Positions 17,378 to 24,946 of a stretch of 32,376 nt of DNA are shown piece by piece. The notes under the pieces were generated by a model, which ran no database searches, was not told where the DNA came from, and worked only from the letters and a program-made list of their open reading frames with translations. Each line of letters begins with the position of its first letter. Position 1 is the stretch's first letter. Made by a program: the position numbers and the translations under genes. This DNA is from an uncultured Bacteroidota bacterium (GTDB lineage Bacteria; Bacteroidota; Bacteroidia; Chitinophagales; LD1). The stretch spans positions 1 through 32,376 of the forward strand of contig CAISWS010000217.1 of NCBI GenBank assembly GCA_903889265.1, read 5' to 3'.

Positions 17378-19618
17378 TTACTTCGAAAGCAATAACTGCA
17401 ACTTATTAAACGCTGTAATATTGTTTGAGCGTTTCAGCGAATTAAGGATATCGCTTTTATCCCGTGATGTAATGTGCATGCTTACCGCAGCTTTTTCTTC
17501 TTTTTTGTTGCTGGTATATTCGAAAAGAACAAAATTGAGTTTGCCCTTCAGTTCGTCATCAATGTAATTAAATTTCTGGTCTACCAGAAAGTCCTGCATT
17601 CTGTCCATATTGGTGTAAACCGTTCCCAACGGGTCGGTAAAGCGAGACATCATGGTGGTTTGCAATTGTTCCTCGGGCTCCCCTGACTTTTCTTCATCCC
17701 TTATTTCAATTACTACCACACCGCCGGTATTTTTATTTATCCAGTCCTTAAAGGATTGTAGAAACCTGAAGGTGGGCTCGACACCGGCATCGTCCAACGC
17801 GCCACCATCCATTACATAAGTAGGCGGGGTAGTAGGTAACACCGGGTTGGGTAGTATAAAAGGAAAAGTAGCATCCATTCGCATGGCCGATGTAACCAGT
17901 AAATTAGCCCCATCCTGTTTTTCAAAAAACTTGCAAAAATCTATTCCGTCAACGGCTAACTGGTTGCCCTCGGCATTTTTACCATAAGGGCGCATCAGGA
18001 ATGAAACCGGTTGGGCACTTATAAAGTACCGCCGCGAATCGTTCATAATAGTGGTATAGTATATCATCATAGGCACTTTGGCCTTAAACTCCGCATCTTT
18101 ATAATCGCCAATGGTTTTATCAAACCTGAAATTGGTATTGCGGCAATAAAATTTTTCAAAAATATAGCCCCGGTCCTGCGCATACGTGTTGTTGCCGAGT
18201 TTAAATTTATGAATGGGTGCTAGCCCATCGTTGCTGAGGATAGAAACCGCCATTGGATTCAGCAGGTCTTTTGCCACATTTAAGGCATACTGAGGATCCT
18301 GGAGGTTTATTGGGAATCCTTCTTTTTTCTGCAAAAATAATTCGCGCAGGTAGGTGGTACCAAACATGCCGCCCGATGCCCCTGAAATAAGAAAAGTTTT
18401 ATCGAGCAGTTTACCGCCGGCAAGGCTATCGCAACGCTGTAGAACGGACATTACAAACATGGCTGAACGCAAGCCGCCGCCGCTTACATTAATAAAGTAC
18501 AAAACCGGTTTTTTGTAAGGATCTTTTGGGTCGGTATTTTTTGTTTTCCAGTTTTCAAAAATCTGTGTAACGTATTTTTTATCTTTTTCTATAATCGAAT
18601 CGGTTGAAATGGCCCTAAACCTTTCCAGGTTGTAAGGAGCTTTTTCGGTTTTGTAATTTAAGCCGTAAACAGTGTTTTGCAATCCGAAGAGATCATATTT
18701 GGTAAGCTGATTGGCAAGCACTAAAAAAACAATAATAGCTGTGGAGCCCCAGCCACCCGTCCAGTATAAAAACATACCAAAAAGCGACATAAGCACGCAT
18801 AAGAACAGGAAGGCGCTTGTGGCTACCGGAAATTGAAAGAAAGGATTTTCGAGCCAATACCCGGCTGAAATAAGCACAGCAAAGGCACATATAAAAGCTA
18901 TAAAGGCATTCCAGTGGTGGCGCCTGAAAACCAGTTGGTAAAGTGCGGGGTCGTAGTGCTCAACATTGCGGGTCGGCATTATGCCAAATGTATTTGTTAT
19001 GTAATAATCAACCCGGTTGTTGTCGTGAAGTGTTTCGAGCGAATTATTAAACTGCACTTTGCGAATTGCCTTTTTTGTCCGTAATTTTTCTTTGTTAGCC
19101 TGTATAATGCTACCGGCGTTTGGATTAGTAAGGCCAAAAAAAGTGCCTGTTATAAAGAGCATGAAGGAAAAACCAGCGCTGAACCCGAGCAGGTTGAAAA
19201 GGATGGTGCTATAGCTTTTAAACTCGTTGTGCGTTTGAAAAATGACGATGGCCGAGAAGTAAGCAATAATAAAAGCCAGCGGTATGATGGAGTTATTAAT
19301 AAAAAACATGGCAAGCGGGTACCGAAGGCTGGCCATAAAAGGGAACCGGTAGCTGTGCAGAATGTACATTACAATGTTCCAGGTAACAAACATGGCACCG
19401 AAACCAATACCTACCACGGCAAAACTGAGGTAATCTACCTGACCCAGGTATTCAGGGTCAAGAAAAACTGCGGGAATGCCAAGGCCGGCACCAAAGCGGC
19501 CTACAATAGGTAGTGTAAGAAATATCCAAAAAAGAACAAGAAACTGCTGTCGCTTAAAAGAGAGCAGAAGCAACTGAATGGGGAATGAATAATAAATTTC
19601 TCGCAGTGTTTTTATCAT
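17378..19618 (-). CDS. Patatin-like phospholipase with a polytopic membrane domain
   Basis: A 746-residue protein. The N-terminal 320 or so residues hold about seven hydrophobic, membrane-spanning stretches (for example FWIFLTLPIVG, LSFAVVGIGFGAMFV, AFIAFICAFAVLISAG). A patatin-type hydrolase domain follows: an oxyanion loop SGGGLRSAMF at about 377, the nucleophile elbow GASGG at about 411, and the DGGALDDAG aspartate of the Ser-Asp dyad at about 600. Patatins cleave acyl esters in membrane lipids; coupling to a membrane domain suggests activity at or in the inner membrane. The substrate is unknown. The start at ATG 19618 (MIKTLREIYY) is preferred over an upstream TTG. It is preceded by 103 nt after the small exported protein and followed by the glycosyltransferase 66 nt away. 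Confidence 0.85.
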   Translation of the reverse strand: MIKTLREIYYSFPIQLLLLSFKRQQFLVLFWIFLTLPIVGRFGAGLGIPAVFLDPEYLGQVDYLSFAVVGIGFGAMFVTWNIVMYILHSYRFPFMASLRYPLAMFFINNSIIPLAFIIAYFSAIVIFQTHNEFKSYSTILFNLLGFSAGFSFMLFITGTFFGLTNPNAGSIIQANKEKLRTKKAIRKVQFNNSLETLHDNNRVDYYITNTFGIMPTRNVEHYDPALYQLVFRRHHWNAFIAFICAFAVLISAGYWLENPFFQFPVATSAFLFLCVLMSLFGMFLYWTGGWGSTAIIVFLVLANQLTKYDLFGLQNTVYGLNYKTEKAPYNLERFRAISTDSIIEKDKKYVTQIFENWKTKNTDPKDPYKKPVLYFINVSGGGLRSAMFVMSVLQRCDSLAGGKLLDKTFLISGASGGMFGTTYLRELFLQKKEGFPINLQDPQYALNVAKDLLNPMAVSILSNDGLAPIHKFKLGNNTYAQDRGYIFEKFYCRNTNFRFDKTIGDYKDAEFKAKVPMMIYYTTIMNDSRRYFISAQPVSFLMRPYGKNAEGNQLAVDGIDFCKFFEKQDGANLLVTSAMRMDATFPFILPNPVLPTTPPTYVMDGGALDDAGVEPTFRFLQSFKDWINKNTGGVVVIEIRDEEKSGEPEEQLQTTMMSRFTDPLGTVYTNMDRMQDFLVDQKFNYIDDELKGKLNFVLFEYTSNKKEEKAAVSMHITSRDKSDILNSLKRSNNITAFNKLQLLLSK

Positions 19619-19721
19619 CGCTAAAACCAGGGTTGAAGTTACGATAAGGATATATGCTGCGGTCGCAAAGTTGAAACAAATCAACTATAGGGGGAAGAGG
19701 TTGTTTAGCCCAGAGTACAAT

Positions 19722-20327
19722 CTATGGGTTTTTTATTTCAAGCAAAACCGCAGTCCAACCAATATCCAGTTTAAATATAAGGGGGAATTTAGATGATTCA
19801 AGAATATCAATGGTGTACTTCGGGTCGGTACCGCCCTGAAGCTCGGAACCTGGTACCACCACTACATTGCCATTAATGGTAAAATTGAAATCGCCGATGG
19901 TATTGCCCATTACAGTAGCCGTATCTGCGGCCCCGTTTATTTTTAGAGAAGCCTGGGCATTAGTTGAAATGCTATTGGTTACCTGTTTGCTGACCCATAG
20001 GCAGGTTTCTTTATCAAGCCTTACATCGCCTGCTTTGAGGATATTTGAAAGTGCCTGCGCTTCGGCAGTAGCACCAGGGCTCATGGTAACGGTACCGTTT
20101 TTGTTGTCGGGGTCGGTGGTTTTCCAGCTAAAGGATACCTCATCACCCAGTTTTTTAAGGGTTACTATGAGGCTGTAATGTTTGTCTTTGGCAGTTACAT
20201 CATAGGTTAATTGTGCACCTGGTTTCATTGATTTCTCAAATGTTTCAAGGTCTGCCAGGTCCTGGGCCGAAATGCGGTTTGATGCAATACTAAAAGCTGC
20301 GATAAGAATAAAGTATATTTTTTTCAT
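19722..20327 (-). CDS. Exported protein of unknown function
   Basis: A 201-residue protein with a clear signal peptide (MKKIYFILIAAFSIASNRISAQ) and a mature part of mainly beta strands. It has no cysteine lipobox and no T9SS signal, so a periplasmic location is likely. Recognisable phrases include LTYDVTAKDKHYSLIVTL and FSWKTTDPDNKNGTVTMS, but I cannot assign a family. The ATG at 20327 is 18 nt downstream of a very good promoter, and the longer frame to 20357 would begin upstream of that promoter. It stands in a run of minus-strand genes but probably has its own transcript. Confidence 0.75.
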   Translation of the reverse strand: MKKIYFILIAAFSIASNRISAQDLADLETFEKSMKPGAQLTYDVTAKDKHYSLIVTLKKLGDEVSFSWKTTDPDNKNGTVTMSPGATAEAQALSNILKAGDVRLDKETCLWVSKQVTNSISTNAQASLKINGAADTATVMGNTIGDFNFTINGNVVVVPGSELQGGTDPKYTIDILESSKFPLIFKLDIGWTAVLLEIKNP

Positions 20328-20345
20328 GGATTTGTTGCTTGTTTT

Positions 20346-20376
20346 CAAAGGTAACAACGGGAATGAGAAAAGCGAA
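20346..20376 (-). promoter_or_regulatory. Bacteroidota-type promoter of the small exported protein
   Basis: On the minus strand, TTCG (20373-20376), 19 nt, then TACCTTTG (20346-20353), which is a perfect TAnnTTTG -7 element with a one-mismatch -33 box at the usual distance. It ends 18 nt before the ATG at 20327. Confidence 0.6.
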
Positions 20377-20395
20377 AAAATCCGGGTGCCAATTT

Positions 20396-21919
20396 TTACT
20401 GAGCCTCAATGGCCCCAATGTCGTACTTAAAGGGATTACTTGTTTTTGAAACCGGGCGGGGGTGATCGTACAGGTCAGTAGGGAAGCCGGTTGGGCAGTA
20501 ATCTATCAGCGGAGAAAAATAGCCGGAAACCGGAGATGAGTTATTGGTGCTATCGCTGAGGGTAAAAATGTTAGCGCTTGCGTTATTAAACAAGGGATTT
20601 TGATTAAATAAGTTTTTGGTATTGGTGGTTGAGAACATGGCGAGGGTATCAGCCGGGGTTGTCATCAGGCAATAGCTGAACGAGTTATTGAAGCGGGCGA
20701 GGTCTAAATTATCGAAATTGCTAAAGGTAATTTCGTTAGGTAAATTACCATAGATGGCGCAGTTGGTAAAAGTGGAGGTAAGCGGCTGTGGATAGAAAGT
20801 AGTGCCCTTTGCATAAGTTACTCCCAATACATTGCTTAATAATAAAATGGGTGTTTGGTGGCTGACATAGGAATTGCCAAAATTGTACATAGTACAATTA
20901 GTGAAATTATAGACCCCCCCCAGCGCTAATTTAACCAGGTTATCGCCACTGGTATAAAAGAGGGAATTTTCGGCAGTGATATTGGCATTGAAACCATAGA
21001 TGGCGTTGTACTGCGAATTGGAAACAATGCTTTTTTGAATATTAATAACCGGCATTTGCTCCGTGCCCAGAAAGTCGGTTGCATTTACAACGGTGGCGGA
21101 AATTGCACCGGCATAAATGCCGTACTGAGATTCGTTAACAACGCAATGATTGAAATTACCCTGAGCCACGCAACTGTTGCTTCGCAAAAACACGATGCCA
21201 AACCATTGACCCGGTAAGTCCTGGTAATACTGTTCCAGTCTTACTCCCCGGAAGATGATAGAGTCGTGCCAATCGTGCGCGACAGCGTTTAAAGTGCCCT
21301 GAACAAAGAGCGCGGAATTAGCCTGGAAAAGGACTTTGCAACCAGGTTTAATATTTAAGGTTGCACCACATTCTACATAAACTCCCGGGATGCTGTTAGT
21401 GCCAAGTATTACGTGAGGTAAATCATTATTCCAGGTTTCGGTATGCCCGGCATAAACGGTCTCTCCATAATGAAAGTGGGCATTCTGGCCGAAGGCCTGC
21501 AGAAATACGGTTTCGGTAGTATTGCCGATAGTGAAATTTACATTGTCAATAATTACAAAAGGGGTGGCGGTGCTGTTGGGGTTAACGGTTACCTCCACAA
21601 AAATATAAATGGAGTCGCGGCCGGGTATTTGCACATTGGTAAAGCTGGTGCCTGCAATGCCGTCTACGTTAATACGATATTGGGTGCCCTGTAACTGCTG
21701 TAGTTTAATGCTATTGATAGTTAAAGGCTGCCGACTGTGGTTGAATACTTTAAAGTATTGCGTGGTAGAGCCCAGGGTTGTAAAAACGGTATCGAAGGTA
21801 AGTGTATCGGTGCTAAACGAAAGATTACTGACACTGGCAGCATCTTTTTTGCAATTGCTGAAAAACAGCAACACCGCCGAAACGCTTAAAACCAAAATAA
21901 ACCTCAAAGCTTTTGCCAC
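20396..21919 (-). CDS. Beta-helix lipoprotein (choice-of-anchor Q-like C-terminus)
   Basis: A 507-residue predicted lipoprotein. The N-terminus MAKALRFILVLSVSAVLLF is followed by FSNCKKD, a lipobox whose cysteine would be residue 23, with the lysines that often follow it in Bacteroidota lipoproteins. An Ig-like domain follows (YFKVFNHSRQPLTINSIKL), then a right-handed parallel beta-helix with many short NCxxY/xFxNC rungs (for example NFTNCTMYNFGNSY, FTNCAIYGNL). The C-terminus YDHPRPVSKTSNPFKYDIGAIEAQ (24 residues, of which DHPRP and DIGAIEA are the hallmarks) is typical of this family. The start is GTG 21919: the open frame extends to a TTG at 22060, but that extension would translate the heptad repeat and bury the signal peptide. 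The function is unknown; polysaccharide binding or cleavage is a common role of this fold. Confidence 0.8.
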   Translation of the reverse strand: MAKALRFILVLSVSAVLLFFSNCKKDAASVSNLSFSTDTLTFDTVFTTLGSTTQYFKVFNHSRQPLTINSIKLQQLQGTQYRINVDGIAGTSFTNVQIPGRDSIYIFVEVTVNPNSTATPFVIIDNVNFTIGNTTETVFLQAFGQNAHFHYGETVYAGHTETWNNDLPHVILGTNSIPGVYVECGATLNIKPGCKVLFQANSALFVQGTLNAVAHDWHDSIIFRGVRLEQYYQDLPGQWFGIVFLRSNSCVAQGNFNHCVVNESQYGIYAGAISATVVNATDFLGTEQMPVINIQKSIVSNSQYNAIYGFNANITAENSLFYTSGDNLVKLALGGVYNFTNCTMYNFGNSYVSHQTPILLLSNVLGVTYAKGTTFYPQPLTSTFTNCAIYGNLPNEITFSNFDNLDLARFNNSFSYCLMTTPADTLAMFSTTNTKNLFNQNPLFNNASANIFTLSDSTNNSSPVSGYFSPLIDYCPTGFPTDLYDHPRPVSKTSNPFKYDIGAIEAQ

Positions 21920-21998
21920 TGGTAACGTACTGTTGTGTTTAAATTCCGCCTGATAAACGGTTGGTGAAAATAGAAATTGTATCTGATATGAAGAGAAA

Positions 21999-22037
21999 TT
22001 TACCACTAAGACACTAAGTGCACTAAGAACCACTAAG
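21999..22037 (+). repeat. Heptad element, copy A (39 nt)
   Basis: TTTAC is followed by four identical CACTAAG heptads (22004, 22012, 22021, 22031) separated by A, TG and AAC, so start-to-start distances are 8, 9 and 10 nt. AAATT follows. It lies in the 168-bp gap between the RlmD-like gene and the lipoprotein gene, both minus strand, so in the mRNA sense it reads as CTTAGTG repeats. It is the cleaner of the two copies in this window. Confidence 0.7.
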
Positions 22038-22087
22038 AAATTGGATGTAAATAACCCCAAAGAAAAACGAAACGGTCATTTTACACT

Positions 22088-23494
22088 TTATCTCTTCAAC
22101 TCCAGGCGCACTACGTTTTCAATGTGGGTGGTTTGGGGGAACATATCCACTGGTTGAACGCGTTTTACTTCGTATTTCTCATCTAAAAGCTGCAGGTCGC
22201 GGGCCTGGGTGGCGGGGTTGCAGCTTACGTAGATAATTTTAGGGGCTTCCAGCTGTAACAGGGTTTTTACAACATCCTCGTGCATGCCGGCCCTGGGTGG
22301 GTCGGTAATTACTACATCTGGTTTGCCGTTTGATGCGATAAAATCTTCTTTTAAAATCATCCGCACATCGCCCGAATAGAAAGAGCAATTGGTAACGTTG
22401 TTTAAGCCGGCATTTATTTTCGCGTCTTGAATAGCTGCTTCTACCTGTTCAATGCCCGCTACTCTTTTGCATGAGTCTGAAACGTAAATGCCGATGCTTC
22501 CTACCCCGGTATAGAGGTCGTAAACCGTATCTTCGGAATTCAGATCTGCAAACTCTTTAGTAATATCATAAAGAACTTTTGCCTGTACGGAGTTAGTTTG
22601 AAAAAAGGACTTGGGGCCAACTTTAAATCGGTATTTACCAAGTTGTTCAACTATATGGTCGTTGCCTTTATACACCACAGGCTCAAGGTCGTAGATGGTG
22701 TCGTTTTTCTTTGGGTTGTAAACGTATTGCAGAGAAGTGATTTGGGGGAAGGCAGTGTTTAAAAACTGCATTAAGTTTTCAATCTTTTCTTCGTCGTTTT
22801 CGAAAAAACTGACCAGCACCAACAACTCGCCTATTGAGGTATTGCGCACCATTAAGTTACGCAGCATGCCGAACTGTTTTTGCAGGTTGAAAAATGAATA
22901 GCCATTTTTTAAGGCAAAATCCTTAACGGCTAAACGTATTTTATTGCTGGGGTCTGCCTGCAGGTAGCAGTGTTCTACTTCTAACACACCCCAAAAATTG
23001 CCGGGCACATGAAAGCCCAGCCCGTTGCGGTGCTCAAACTCAATACCTGCAGCTACTTCGGCATCGGTTATCCAACGCCGGTCGGTAAAGGTGAATTCCA
23101 TTTTATTGCGGTAGTAATAGGGGTCTTTACAGCCCACTACCTCTGGTATTGCCGGAAAGGCCACTTTGCCAATACGGGTAAAAGCATCTTCAACAATCTG
23201 TCTTTTAAACTTCAACTGCTCGGCATATTGAATATGCTGCCATTTGCAGCCACCACATACGGTAAAGTGCGAGCATACGGGCTGTGTACGCAATGCTGAA
23301 GGTGATTTCAGCTGAGTAATAACTGCTTCTGCAAAACTTTTTTTGCTTCTTCTTATTTCCAAATCAACTACATCGCCGGGGACGGCAAATTCAGTAAAAA
23401 CTACTTTGCCATTTATTTTTGCAAAGCCCTTGCCTTCGCTGCTCATGCCTTCAATCGTTACATCTTCGGTTATCTTTCTTTCCCTGTCTGCCAC
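22088..23494 (-). CDS. rlmD: 23S rRNA (uracil-C5)-methyltransferase, RlmD/RumA family
   Basis: A 468-residue SAM-dependent enzyme that makes m5U in 23S rRNA (U1939 in E. coli numbering). An N-terminal TRAM domain (about 5-62) binds RNA. The [4Fe-4S] ligands are Cys74, Cys80, Cys83 (CSHFTVCGGC) and Cys176 (VEHCYLQ). The catalytic domain shows YDLYTGVGSIGIYVS for SAM binding, TDPPRAGM, and the catalytic cysteine in YVSCNPATQARDL near the C-terminus. The GTG at 23494 is the start: an in-frame TAA closes the frame 33 nt upstream and no ATG is available before residue 17. Related enzymes can modify more than one uridine (as in RlmCD), so the exact site is inferred. It is divergent from the DUF4412 gene. 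Confidence 0.9.
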   Translation of the reverse strand: MADRERKITEDVTIEGMSSEGKGFAKINGKVVFTEFAVPGDVVDLEIRRSKKSFAEAVITQLKSPSALRTQPVCSHFTVCGGCKWQHIQYAEQLKFKRQIVEDAFTRIGKVAFPAIPEVVGCKDPYYYRNKMEFTFTDRRWITDAEVAAGIEFEHRNGLGFHVPGNFWGVLEVEHCYLQADPSNKIRLAVKDFALKNGYSFFNLQKQFGMLRNLMVRNTSIGELLVLVSFFENDEEKIENLMQFLNTAFPQITSLQYVYNPKKNDTIYDLEPVVYKGNDHIVEQLGKYRFKVGPKSFFQTNSVQAKVLYDITKEFADLNSEDTVYDLYTGVGSIGIYVSDSCKRVAGIEQVEAAIQDAKINAGLNNVTNCSFYSGDVRMILKEDFIASNGKPDVVITDPPRAGMHEDVVKTLLQLEAPKIIYVSCNPATQARDLQLLDEKYEVKRVQPVDMFPQTTHIENVVRLELKR

Positions 23495-23536
23495 TTGTAA
23501 AAAATTTGGCGCTAATGTAAGGCATTACCTCAAGCA

Positions 23537-23566
23537 TTTTAGTTTCTGAAAACTGCGCTATCTTTA
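23537..23566 (+). promoter_or_regulatory. Candidate promoter of the DUF4412 gene
   Basis: TTTT (23537-23540), 18 nt, then TATCTTTA (23559-23566), a one-mismatch -7 element, then 22 nt to the ATG at 23589. Spacing and position fit the Bacteroidota promoter. It lies in the short divergent gap with the RlmD-like gene. Confidence 0.45.
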
Positions 23567-23588
23567 CTTTTATAAATACAAATTGATT

Positions 23589-24341
23589 ATGAAAAAACTG
23601 ATTACACTAATCATTGCCTCATTGGTTTGCTATATGGCTTTTTCACAGGGTTTTTACCTGGAAATGAAAATGGGGGCCGCCGATAACGCAAATATGGGTG
23701 TAATGAAAGTTTATTCGCAGGATGGAAATACCCGCAGCGAAATAAGCCTGAATACTCCCGGCGGGCCGATGGATATGCTAACGCTTATTTTAAAAAGCAC
23801 CCCCAATACCCTTAAAGTGCTTAACGCAAAAGGCAAAACCTATTCTGAAATGGACATTAGCCAGAATAACCAATACAAAGATTTTCCGCAGGGAGATTAT
23901 GAGATTACTGTGATAGGGAAAGAAAAGGTGAATGGTTATAACGCAACACACGTAAAAGTTACCCGTAAGGGCTCAACCACATCAGAAGAAATGTGGACCA
24001 GCAAAGAGGTAGTTGACTATAGCGCCTTTATAAATGCCAAAACAAAGTTTACAGGCCGCGATAACCTGAACAAGGCATTAGCCGCCAAAGGTGCCGAGGG
24101 GTTTCCGGTAAGGATAAAAACGTTTGAGCATGGTGTTGACGTGCAGGTTGACCTGGTGAAGGCGGAAAAGAGAAATTTTAATGCATCGTTGTTTAGCCTG
24201 GACGGTTACACCAAATCATCCTCATCTATGAGCGGAATGAGCCAGCAGGAGATGATTCAGAAAGTTCAAAATATGACCCCGGAAGAAAGGCAGCAGTTTA
24301 TTGAGCAGATGAAGAGTCAGTATGGGGGGCAGCCGAAGTAG
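23589..24341 (+). CDS. DUF4412-domain exported protein
   Basis: A 250-residue exported protein with a signal peptide MKKLITLIIASLVCYMAFSQG. The mature part follows the DUF4412 pattern: FYLEMKMGAADNANMGVMKV near the start, repeated short beta strands, MWTSKEVVDYSAF in the middle and GFPVRIKTFEH towards the end. It finishes with a charged helix (MTPEERQQFIEQM). The family has no established function; a periplasmic lipid- or ligand-binding role is a guess. ATG 23589 is used, not the TTG two codons before it. It is convergent with the small membrane protein, whose stop lies 9 nt beyond this gene's stop. Confidence 0.85.
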   Translation: MKKLITLIIASLVCYMAFSQGFYLEMKMGAADNANMGVMKVYSQDGNTRSEISLNTPGGPMDMLTLILKSTPNTLKVLNAKGKTYSEMDISQNNQYKDFPQGDYEITVIGKEKVNGYNATHVKVTRKGSTTSEEMWTSKEVVDYSAFINAKTKFTGRDNLNKALAAKGAEGFPVRIKTFEHGVDVQVDLVKAEKRNFNASLFSLDGYTKSSSSMSGMSQQEMIQKVQNMTPEERQQFIEQMKSQYGGQPK

Positions 24342-24350
24342 GGGAAGCAA

Positions 24351-24818
24351 TCAGGATAAATGAGGCCTTTCATAGTATTTCATAACCCCAGGGATTAGAG
24401 TAAAAATTACGATTAATAAACCCAGGCCCGAGTACAGACCTTGAATAAATGAGCCATAGCCAATTATGGCAACTTCCACATCCATCCAGATAATAAGACC
24501 CAAACCCAGCAAGAGTGAAAGTGTCCATCCTACATAACGGTTTTTATAAATGTTGATGGCCTGCAAAAAACGCCAGTCGGGTTGTGCCAGTAACAGGGGA
24601 AAAACAAATACAGGCGTTACACCCAGAACCCAAAAGAGGATTAAACCGGGAATAAGAAAACTGGCAAACACTGAATCGTGAAGTATGGATGCTGACATAT
24701 GTAAAATGCTTCCATCTGGTTTTAAGATCAACACAGACCCGCCTGCCAAGCCACCAAGACCTTGAAACAATATTAGTGCAAGTAAAATATATAATGCCCG
24801 GGGTCTTGTCTTTTGCAT
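24351..24818 (-). CDS. Small polytopic membrane protein, unknown
   Basis: A 155-residue protein with about four hydrophobic segments: ALYILLALILFQGLGGLAGG, FASFLIPGLILFWVLGV, VGWTLSLLLGLGLIIWM and YSGLGLLIVIFTLIPGV. The short charged C-terminus is YYERPHLS. It is not assignable to a named family. The ATG at 24818 (MQKTRPR) is preferred over a TTG at 24836. The latter lies inside CATCTTTG (24834-24841, minus strand), a one-mismatch -7 element 15 nt before the chosen ATG. AATCAGG directly before the ATG could act as a weak ribosome binding site. Confidence 0.7.
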   Translation of the reverse strand: MQKTRPRALYILLALILFQGLGGLAGGSVLILKPDGSILHMSASILHDSVFASFLIPGLILFWVLGVTPVFVFPLLLAQPDWRFLQAINIYKNRYVGWTLSLLLGLGLIIWMDVEVAIIGYGSFIQGLYSGLGLLIVIFTLIPGVMKYYERPHLS

Positions 24819-24865
24819 CCTGATTTTTGCTTTCAAAGATGGGCATTAGAAAATGTCGTGGGTAA

Positions 24866-24912
24866 GACAATTGTCAGCTTAGTAGCAGATCATGGTCAAT
24901 CTGCTACTAAGC
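24866..24912. other. Palindrome plus perfect 14-bp hairpin after lysS
   Basis: GACAATTGTC, a 10-bp palindrome (24866-24875), is separated by one base from a perfect 14-bp inverted repeat: GCTTAGTAGCAGAT at 24877-24890 and ATCTGCTACTAAGC at 24899-24912, loop CATGGTCA. It lies downstream of the lysS stop (24947) and upstream of the membrane protein gene. On the minus strand no T-run follows the stem, so a classical terminator is not clear. It may be a terminator variant, an mRNA-stabilising hairpin or a protein-binding site. Confidence 0.6.
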
Positions 24913-24946
24913 AACAAAAATTTGTTTCGTCTAATACGGGTATTAA

